Assembly (NCBI RefSeq): GCF_000485595.1
Contig: NW_014577315.1
Location: forward strand, 6,272 to 70,271
Reading direction: 5' to 3'
DNA: 64,000 nt
DNA from: Priapulus caudatus
Taxonomy: Eukaryota > Priapulida > Priapulimorpha > Priapulimorphida > Priapulidae
The notes beneath the pieces are model-generated. The model was not told where the DNA came from and made no database searches. It saw only the letters and a list, made by a program, of their open reading frames with translations. Below are positions 55,423 through 64,000 of this stretch, in pieces. Positions within the stretch are counted from its first letter, which is position 1, and every line of letters begins with the position of its first letter. The position numbers and the translations under genes are program-made.

Positions 55423-55514
55423 ATTACATCTGATTGGTTATAACACAAACCACGTGATAAAATATGCAAATTATCTCCTGTACCGGCCTGAATATAGACA
55501 AACCCGTATTTATA
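55423..55514 (+). promoter_or_regulatory. Promoter-like arm, unit 2
   Basis: In order: GATTGG (55432-55437, inverted CCAAT), CACGTG (55451-55456), ATGCAAAT octamer (55464-55471) and TATTTATA (55507-55514). The spacing is compatible with a polymerase II core promoter pointing right into block Z. Function is inferred. Confidence 0.45.
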
Positions 55515-55870
55515 TGATCGTTGCCAGCGCAGTCGGCGCGTGATTGGCGCGCAGTTGAGGCGCGGTGAGCGTTGCTAAGGCGCAGTGCAAGCGTCGTTCG
55601 AACGCAACACGATCTGATTGGTCGCAATAAAGACGTAGTCCGCGCAGTGCAAGCGTGATGCGGGCGTGGTGTTGAGCGTGGTGAAAGCTTGTTGAGCGCA
55701 ATGAGATCGGGGTAAAGACGCACTTAGATCGTAGTATGGACGTAATTAGATCGTAGTATCGGCAATGGGCCCGGCTGGGGCCCAATTGGCCACGCTCTCA
55801 ACCACGCTCACCACGCTCGGGCAAATTTTTTTGAGGACGGGGCGATCGTGATGAGCGTAGCTCTGGTGTG
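55515..55870. repeat. Second foldback-like block (Z type), unit 2
   Basis: GCGCAGTGCAAGCGT, GAGCGTGGTGA and GATCGTAGTATGGACG motifs on the left face ACCACGCTCACCACGCT on the right. The texture matches the X-type foldback but the TTTGAACATG core is absent. A GTATAAAAG TATA-like motif follows at about 55911. Confidence 0.55.
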
Positions 55871-57209
55871 ATTGGGCCTAAGGGGTAGATTAACGACCAT
55901 ATACAACGAGTATAAAAGCATATAATAAGAAACAATTGTAATTTAATAAGAGTGTATTATTTATTTCTTGCTTATTTTAGAACTCACAATAATTACCTTT
56001 GTTATACGGCTTAGAAAAATATCGCATTATGATTGCTGCAGAGCCATGTCACGTGTCATGAAGTAAAAACCAATATTAAACCGAATAATAAACCGAATAA
56101 CAAACCAATGTCACCCGCTGAGTGGTGTTGCCACCTAGCATAAATAATTATTCTCGCCCTCTATAGCCCTCACGATGCGTGGCAAAACGTTAGCGTAAGT
56201 AGGTAAAGTGCCTATCAGAACTGGCTAAACATAATTACAGTAAAAACACTCTAAACTCCTACCGAGTTTCTAAATTTATTGCCGAACCTTATAATAATGT
56301 TTGCCATATGATATACAAGATGGCACTGTCGGTTTCTTGATTAATGCGTGACGAGCCAATATTTTGTTCGATTGCCTTACATTTCAGTCTCTCGGTCAGA
56401 ATTGTGATTACGTATGGAAAATGTTTAGAAAGTGTTTATTGTAACTTTCTGGACGATGTCTATTGAGTTACGCACATTAAATCATATGTAGTCTATACGA
56501 CAATTATTAAACAATTATCACCTGCTTGCTATGACAATATATAATTTTGTGGATTCCTGAAAAATAGGTACCAAATCAAGGTCCAGGTCAAAAATTTATC
56601 TTACCTCAGACCCTCGGTCTCGGGCAACATTGATTTTCGCTCATTGGAAGGCTGAATGGAATATTATAATGGAATATGTTATTATATGGAATAACGTACT
56701 CATTTTTTGTTCCACTATTTCAATCATACGCCCAACCCTTCCTTGAGGATATATGACAACATGTAGTGCAGCTGAGTGTTTGTGAGAGCTGAAATAAGCT
56801 CGCTCTACCGCAGCGCATGCACATCTGCACATTTCATGCGAGTATTAATAAATAATGCTGAAACTACGCGTTTTTTGGATCAACTAATAAATCATAAAAG
56901 GGGGGACGAATCATCAACATGGAGGCGGGTGCTAGGTGGAGACGAGAGGAGAAAAATAAGTTGCTTGCGCAGAGGCGGGGAATAAGAACAAGTTGACTAG
57001 AACAGGTTCTATAAGGCGATACCGTTGAGGGCATGTTCCCTAAGAATATGTTTTAGTTTAACACTCGCAGCAAACACATCTTCTCTTTGGACTGGTTTTA
57101 TCGGTCTCTTTGCCTGATAAAACATTCAGATTGTGCGCCCGAGGAAAGATTAAACCACACTCACCCCTTGTAAAGCTACAACGGCCTTCGCTTATGAGTG
57201 AAAGAGATT
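55871..57209. other. Block Z body, no gene recognised
   Basis: AT-rich DNA repeated at about 62640-63980. No frame is conserved between the two copies beyond short segments. Function unknown. Confidence 0.5.
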
Positions 57210-57317
57210 GAGAGAGAGAGAGAGAGAGCGCGCGAGTAAAAATAACATCAAACATAATACGCGTAGACATAATATTATCCTCGTAAATCGTCTGCTGTCA
57301 TGATTCACACACCGGAT

Positions 57318-57395
57318 CTGTGTCCGCGTGCGTGTACGCGTGCGTGTTAACATGCGTGTACGCTCGTGTGTCCGCGTGCGTGTACGCGTGTGTGT
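57318..57395. repeat. GCGTGT microsatellite between units 2 and 3
   Basis: CGCGTGCGTGTA-type repeats occupy the junction in place of the GA/CA tract that precedes X in units 1 and 2. Confidence 0.8.
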
Positions 57396-57578
57396 ATCTC
57401 ATTTGGCGGTTCTGGTTTCCTCCCCTTCTTTCGCATACTCTCATGAAATATTTTTTGTTCTTCCGGACTGCTTTCTACTCTCTCCTTAGCAATCTCATAT
57501 TTTCAACTTGCCATCACACCTTCTTATTGCATCGCTCGCTTCTCCTTGCCCAACCACTGTTATTTTGCTGCTCTACGC

Positions 57579-57746
57579 CAGTGGTCCGTAACCCTTTTTG
57601 AGTCATGGACCCTTTTGAGAATCTGGTGAAAGCTACCTCTCCCCAGAAAAATGCACATAAGCACATGAACACAAAATTTTTATGCGCTTGGTTCACGAAC
57701 CAAAGGGGTCCATGGATTACAGGTTAACAGTAAACATAAGCCCCTG
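57579..57746. mobile_element. hAT MITE, unit 3 copy
   Basis: Same insertion as in units 1 and 2, with CTCTACGC on both sides (57571-57578 and 57747-57754). Confidence 0.9.
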
Positions 57747-58874
57747 CTCTACGCCCTAGATATTTTTCACATAATATTTTACATTAAATTCGTGTAGAAC
57801 GCAAACCGACCGTAGTTGTAGTTTCGGACACACTACGATGACTATTGACACTCTATATTGACTTGGGATGGCACATACACACAGCACACGCCCCCACGGT
57901 GTACAAATTTGGCATGCTTAAAATCAGCTATTGTGAGCAGCGAACTTAATTAGTGCGCACCAGGTTTGTGGTGACTTTTGTAGATATTTCTAACCAGGTC
58001 GAATAGGTGAGTAGACGTGTGAATGCGAGTGCGCATTTTGTTGTTGTGTGAGGCATGTATGACGGCATTTACTTGGTGAAGGTCGCTTTAGCTTAGACGC
58101 CAGTCAGTGCCGACGGCGGGGCTGTTTGCATAAAAAAGTACCTTTAGTTAGTGTTTGACCGCTAATGCTTTGACAGTCGAATTCTGTTTTCTTAGTCATA
58201 TTGGGGCTGTTTTTGCAAGAGCTTGACGATAGCGGGCCCGTGCGTTCTCGCATTCACACAAAAATGCGAGGGTAAATAGACAAATATCAGAGTAATATTG
58301 CGGTTTACCATGGTGATGGACAGATGGCGCTACAAACACAGATTAGCTTTCTGTGACACTCTGTAGATAGAGCGCCCATAGACCACAGCACTGGCAGTAC
58401 AATGAAAAAACGTAAACGGAAATCTGTATGAAGTAATTAGTTTTTACGAGGAAAAAACACGTTTTGTTTGTCCGATATGCTAGTGTAGTAAAAATACGGA
58501 CATGATACGTACGAAATTAGGGTACTCCATTATTGTGATGTTATAGTCTGATCTCATTTCTCGCGAGAACTCGTACATTGTCTAGGTAAATTACTCTGTT
58601 CTATTGTAACGAGCTCAAAACGACCATTTAAATGACCTTTTACACACGTAAGCACCCGAATCTCACATGGCCATGGACGATTAGTAGGTTTAATTGCCAA
58701 TAAATACATTTAAACCTTAAACTGGTTGTAAAAATTTGCTGAAATCGTGCACTTAGTGGAAAGATACTTTGATCGGGTGCATGTCAGCCGACGTCAGAAT
58801 ATAGATTTCGCGTACAGCTATTTGCGACGTGATATGTTTAGTATTAATACCCCAGTCACACCAGGGCCCCGATC

Positions 58875-59370
58875 TCACTACGCTCGTACTACGCTCTAAG
58901 AGCGTGGTGAAAACGTGTAGAACGCAGTGTGGACGTATATGGACGTACTGCGATCGTGATCGAGCGCGGTGCAGTCCAGCATGAGCGTGGAGAGCGTGGT
59001 CAAACTTTGAACATGTTCATAAATCGTGGTGGCGACGTGCGGAAAAACAGCGCAGTGCGGGCGTATTAGAGACGTGGAAGGCGTAGTACCCACGTAACTC
59101 GAGCGTAGTACAACTTAATGGTCGTATCGCAAGCGTGGTCGGGTGGCTGAAAATTTGCCGCCCCGTTCTCAGCACGATGTCAATACGTTTCATCACGCTG
59201 TTACTACGTCCATGAGATGTCTCTGCGACCTGACCACGCCTCTTCGCTATGACCATTGGTGCGTCTCTAGCAAGCTCGACCCGTTCGTACTACGATTGTA
59301 CTAGCGCCCACACGCTCAGACTACGCCGTATTGGTGGCGTGTTCGCATTACGTGTTAGTTACGCTCAGAT
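58875..59370. repeat. Foldback-like block, unit 3
   Basis: Third copy of the 48365-type block; its core here is TTTGAACATGTTCATAAA, slightly eroded. The following plus frame begins MDEATLLHAMFLVEGQLE at about 59441. Confidence 0.6.
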
Positions 59371-61504
59371 CACGTCCTGCAAACTTGGGGTATAATTTGG
59401 GGTGGCTGCACCTGGGCCACCCACCAGTTCAGTGTCACTATGGATGAGGCAACACTACTCCATGCCATGTTTCTCGTAGAAGGACAACTCGAAGCTACTT
59501 GATTGCCAAGCCTATCATGCTGAGGAGGACGAGGAGGAAAATAGAAGACAACAATATCTTGGCTGGCTCTCCCCTTGTCTTGGCGGCATATTTGCGTCCG
59601 TAGAAAATAATCTTGACAAGCCTGCAGCGCGGATATATAGCGCGAACAGCGCCACCGTGGCGCCACAATGACTTAATCGCTGCCCTTAATTTCGAATACT
59701 GGGACCCTTCTGGAGTAGGATAAAGCCGTATAATCGGTTCAATTGAGCATTTTCTGGCCATTGCAGAAGCCTTTCGGCTATCACGTAGGCGAGAATAAAT
59801 CCAATGGTGGTATTTTCGTACTGTTTGGTTTGCGCGTTTCGTTTTTTTCTATAAAGCGATTTCTAATTTATTTATTTAACGCCCTAAGTATTCTGTACAT
59901 ATCGCGGCCCATAGATCGCGCCACGAGGCTCTCTTCGAGGCATTTCGCACAGAAATTTGCGCTGAGACTGCCCCGCGGTCTCCCAGAGTTTCACACAGCG
60001 TCCCTAACTATAACTTATAGTGTAGCGAAACAGACTTGCCGCGAATTAACGTCCCGTACCAGTCTAACTCGAATGGTGACGTCGCGTTTTCATTATTCGT
60101 AGCCATGTTCCTTCTCCTTATGAACACTGTTGACCCGCGCTCGCATTTCCTCTCAGACTCTACCCGTTTGCCGTTTTTGGCATATTACCAGCCACTGGCA
60201 GTGAAGATCAAGGCCGCACGTTCAGAACACTGATTCAGTTAGTTTAGACTGAGCCACTAGCGGCACTAGACAGCCGTGTACAAGATGGCGTTGCGCAAAG
60301 ATGCGTGTTTACCCGACCGCACTACTACTACTACTACTAGTACTAGTAGTAGTAGTACTACTAAGTTACAGCCATACTAGTACTAGTACTAGTACCTACC
60401 AGGACGCAGGAGCTAATAGTAATAGTAATAATGACTAACTTCGTTACTATATTAACTAACTTACTAATAATGACGAACCCTAACCATAACCGCAACCTAT
60501 TATATTGATATAATATTATATTTAGATTGATGTAAATGACATTGGTTTTATTGCCATGCCATATCATTGGGCGCCATATAATATTGGGAGCCATGTTCTC
60601 TATCCTTGAACCACTAGTACTACTAGACTACTATACGACTAGCAGAAACGCTCCTTGCTAGGCGTTAGAATACCCTAGGCTTAACTAGACATGAGCCTGA
60701 AGCGTTTCAATAAATATAATGCTAACTAATACGAATATCTATTTATCGTACGAATTTTATATGTTTCTAGTATAGCTACTCTCTTTCCAAGAAGGTTGCG
60801 AGGTGCAAAGGCTATAAGTATAGACTAGGAGTCGCTCCCACTGCGATGTAGCATTGAGTCCATAAGCTAAGCCGAGAGGTGCGAGAGAGTGCCAAGTTCT
60901 ATGGGCTTATAGGGCGGCGGCAGGCGGCTCACTGCTTTCCAACTCCCGTACGACCTGCCACTTGGAACGTGGCAAAAACGTGCACGCGTTTAGGGCGGCG
61001 AAGAGCGCCGGTAGGTGTTTCGTGTTCTGGACAGCCGTTTCCATTCTGGGCAAGGCTTCGCCATGATGCCGAATTTCGACTAGGTCTTCTGTGTTTCGCG
61101 TCACAACAGCTCGGTACGAAACTACTCGTTCATTTTTATGAGGCAAGTCAACAATGTTGACGTTCCAATGTCTACGCTCTGTGTTCCGCCACTAAAAATT
61201 GGCGATGTTCGGTGGCAGCTAGGATCCGCGCACCGCCAATTCATTCGGCGCACGATCCATACGGCCAGCGCTGGCATACTGTCCGTAGGACGTTCGCGCG
61301 GTCCGCGTCGCCTTTGCCGGGGAACTGCGCGAAAGATCTGCGCTTCAGCGCAATTGTGGATCAACCATCTCTTATCGGCAACGCTTTCTCTAGTAGTGAT
61401 CTGATGTATATCTTAGATTTAAGTTGATAATGTTGATCTTAATTATCTTGATGTTAATCTTGACAGCACGGCAGAAATGAATGATGATGTATAGAACGCG
61501 GCGC

Positions 61505-61606
61505 GGTATTTATAGGGGTTGTCTATATTCAGGCCGGTACAGGAGATAATTTGCATCCATTTTGTCACGTGTTTTGTGTTATAACTAATCAGATGTAATC
61601 GCGGTG
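61505..61606 (-). promoter_or_regulatory. Left promoter-like arm, unit 3
   Basis: On minus: GATTAGTTATAACAC, CACGTG, ATGCAAAT, then TATAAATA. It points left into block Y and forms an inverted pair with the arm at 62187. Confidence 0.45.
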
Positions 61607-62158
61607 GAGAAGGAGGGAGAAGCTGGTGGAGAAGGAGAAGGGGGAGAGGGGAAGGTGGTGGAGGAGGGGGAGAAGCTGGTGGAGAAGGAGGAGGGGAGAA
61701 GCTGGTGGAGGAGGTGGTGGAGAAGGAGGAGGTGGTGGAGAAGGTGGCAGGAGGTGCCCTTCTCCCTGGCACGACCCCCACTCTCCTTCTCCACCACCTT
61801 CCCACCACCTCTCCACACATTCCTCCTTCTCCACCAGCTTCTCCCTTCTTCCCTTTTTCATTCTCCACCAGCTTCTCCCCCTCCTCCTTCTCCACCAGCT
61901 TCTCTCCCTGCCTCCTTCTCAACACATTTTCCCTTCTCCCCTCCTCTTTCTCACCAGCTTCTCCCTCCTTCTCCCCAGCTAGCTTCTCCCCCTCCTCCAC
62001 CACCTCTCCTTCTCCCGCTCCTCCTTCTCCACCAGCTTCTCCCTCCTCTTTCTCCACCACCTCTCTCCTTCTCCCTTCCTCTTCTCCACAGCTCTCTCCC
62101 TCCTCCTTCTCACACCCTTCTCCCTTCTCCCCTTCCTCTTCTTCACTCCATCTTCTTC
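61597..62158. repeat. Inverted purine/pyrimidine minisatellite, unit 3
   Basis: GGAGAAGCTGGTGGAGAAGG-type units to about 61750, then their inverses. Together with the flanking arms it makes an inverted repeat of nearly 800 bases. Confidence 0.9.
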
Positions 62159-62186
62159 ACAGCTGGAAGTGACGTCAACGAACACG

Positions 62187-62285
62187 GCGATTACATCTGA
62201 TTGGTTATAACACAAACCACGTGTGATAAAATATGCAAATTATCTCCTGTACCGGCTGAATATAGACAAACCCGTATTTATATGC
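62187..62285 (+). promoter_or_regulatory. Right promoter-like arm, unit 3
   Basis: GATTGG, CACGTG (62218-62223), ATGCAAAT and TATTTATA in the same order as unit 2, pointing right into block Z. Confidence 0.45.
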
Positions 62286-62289
62286 CGTT

Positions 62290-62635
62290 GCCAAGCGCAG
62301 TCGGGCCGTGATTGGCGCGCAGTTGAGGCGCGGTGAGCGTTACTAGGCGCAGTGCAAGCGTCGTTCGAAACGCAACACGATCTGATGGTCGCAATAAAGA
62401 CGTGTCCGCGCAGTGCAAGCGTGATGCGGGCGTGTGTGTGAGCGTGGTGAAAGGCTTGTTGAGCGCAATGAGATCGGGGTAAGAGCACTTAGATCGTAGT
62501 ATGGACGTAATTAGATCGTAGTATCGGATGGGCCCGGCTGGGGCCCAATGGCCACGCTCTCAACCACGCTCACACGTCGGGCCAAATTTTTTTGAGGACG
62601 AGGGCGATCGTGATGAGCGTAGCTCTGCGTGTGAT
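62290..62635. repeat. Second foldback-like block (Z type), unit 3
   Basis: Copy of the 55515-55870 block with one-base indels. Confidence 0.55.
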
Positions 62636-64000
62636 TGGGCCTAAGGGGTAGATTAACGACCATATACAACGAGTATAAAAAGCATATAATAAGAAACAAT
62701 TGTAATTTAATAAGAGTGTATTATTTATTTCTTGCTTATTTTAGAACTCACAATAATTACCTTTGTTATACGGCTTAGAAAAATATCGCATTATGATTGC
62801 TGCAGAGCCATGTCACGTGTCATGAAGTAAAAACCAATATTAAACCGAAATAATAAACGCGGAATAACAAACCACATGTCACCCGCTGAGTGGTGTTGCC
62901 ACCTAGCATAAATAATTATTCTCGCCCTCTATAGCCCTCACGATTGCGTGGCAAAAGCGTTAGCGTAAGTAGGTAAAGTGCCTATCAGAACTGGCTAAAC
63001 ATAATTACATAAACAACACTCTAACTCCTACCGAGTTTCTAAATTTATTCGCCGAACCTTATAATATGTTTTGCCATATGATATACAAGATGGCACTGTC
63101 CGTTTCTTGATTAATGCGTGACGAGCCAATATTTTGTTCGATTGCCTTACATTTTCAGTCTCTCGCAGAATTGTGAATTACGCTATGGAAAATGTTTAGA
63201 AAGTGTTTATTGGTAACTTTCTGACGATGTCTATTGAGTTACGCACATTTAAATCATATGTAGTCTATACGACAATTATTAAACATTATCACCTGCTTGC
63301 TATGACAAATATAATTTTGTGGATTCCTGAAAAACAGGTACCAAATCAAGGTCCAGGCAAAAAATTAATCTTACCTCAGACCTCGGTCTCGGGCAACATG
63401 ATTTTCGCTCATTGGAAGGCTGAATGGAATATTATAATGGAATATGTTATTATATGGAATAACGTACTTCATTTTTGTTCCACTATTTCAATCATACGCC
63501 AACCCTTCCTTGAGCGATATATGACAACATGTAGTGCAGCTGAGTGTTTGTGAGAGCTGAAATAAGCTCGCTCTACCGCAGCGCATGCACATCTGCACAT
63601 TTCATGCGCAGTATTAATAAATAATGCTGAAACTACCGTTTTTTGGATCAACTAATAAATCATAAAAGGGGGGACGAATCATCAACATGGAGGCGGGTGC
63701 TAGGTGGAGACGAGAGAGGGTAGAAAATAAGTTGCTTGCGGCAGAGGCGGGGAATAAGAACAAGTGACTAGAACAGGTTCTATAAGGCGATACCGTTGAG
63801 GGCATGTTCCTAAGAATATGTTTTAGCTTTAACAGCTCGCAGAGCAAACACATCTTCTCTTTGGACTGCGTTTTATCGCGTCTCTTTGCCTGATAAAACA
63901 TTCAGATTGTGCGCCGAGCAAAAGATTAAACACACTCACCCTTGTAAAGCTACAACGGCCTTCGCTTATGAGTGAAAGAGATTAGAGAGAGAGAGAGAGA

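Larger units (their letters stand above)
51717..57235. repeat. Large repeat, unit 2 (X joined directly to Z)
   Basis: GA/CA tract to about 52160, block X to about 55412, then an abrupt junction to the right promoter-like arm and block Z (55515-57235), ending in GA repeats. Block Y, the left arm and the minisatellite present in units 1 and 3 are absent. Either a hairpin-mediated deletion or an assembly skip would explain it. Confidence 0.85.
57396..64000. repeat. Large repeat, unit 3 (X, Y, minisatellite, Z)
   Basis: The most complete unit. Block X runs to about 60685, Y to about 61500, then left arm, minisatellite, right arm, Z and the start of a GA tract at the window end. It defines the full order and a length of about 6.6 kb. 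Confidence 0.9.

Overview
The window is animal nuclear DNA, most likely from an invertebrate. Its one clear host gene is a spliced, cytoplasmic-type intermediate filament gene with a lamin tail domain. Internal telomere-like CCCTAA runs occur, microsatellites are abundant, and DNA and LTR transposons lie nested in one another. No species can be named from the sequence. Two single-N joints (13658, 13889), one 25-N gap (51692-51716) and many one-base indels between repeat copies suggest a noisy long-read assembly, so frame breaks in repeats should be read with caution.

Region 1 (1-3270): a decayed PIF/Harbinger transposase on the minus strand (1-880) with a TATA-like promoter. It is followed by a foldback-like block of short degenerate repeats around a 34-bp palindrome, then low-complexity DNA.

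Region 2 (3274-13657): a GC-rich Ty3/Gypsy retroelement with gag, protease, RT/RNase H, integrase and extra 3' reading frames, carrying several frame breaks. Its leader holds a 318-bp TIR element that itself contains a 982-bp TIR element with TTAG duplications. Its pol is split by a 1542-bp non-autonomous hAT element with an exact 8-bp duplication. Removing the hAT plus one duplication puts pol back in frame. The 3' end is lost at a single-N joint.

Region 3 (13890-39360): the intermediate filament gene on the minus strand, CDS 38754 to 17924. I assembled eleven exons from splice signals; all phases agree and give 912 codons plus a stop. The order is a Ser/Thr/Arg-rich head, a rod, a 123-residue Glu/Arg-rich helix and a lamin tail domain. 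Intron 1 is 14 kb and filled with short palindromic elements, minisatellites and microsatellites. Two of its TIR elements have telomere-like cores.

Region 4 (39360-46470): a 478-bp perfect-looking foldback element with a second palindrome family at its axis, G-rich and simple repeats, long stretches with no recognisable gene, and a 345-bp direct duplication.

Region 5 (46470-64000): three copies of a large non-coding repeat unit, about 6.6 kb when complete. The order is (GA)n/(CA)n, then block X with a hAT MITE, a foldback block and CTA/TAG palindromes, then block Y, an inverted purine/pyrimidine minisatellite between divergent promoter-like arms, then block Z. Unit 1 lacks Z at the gap. Unit 2 lacks Y, the minisatellite and one arm. 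Unit 3 is nearly complete and runs off the window.
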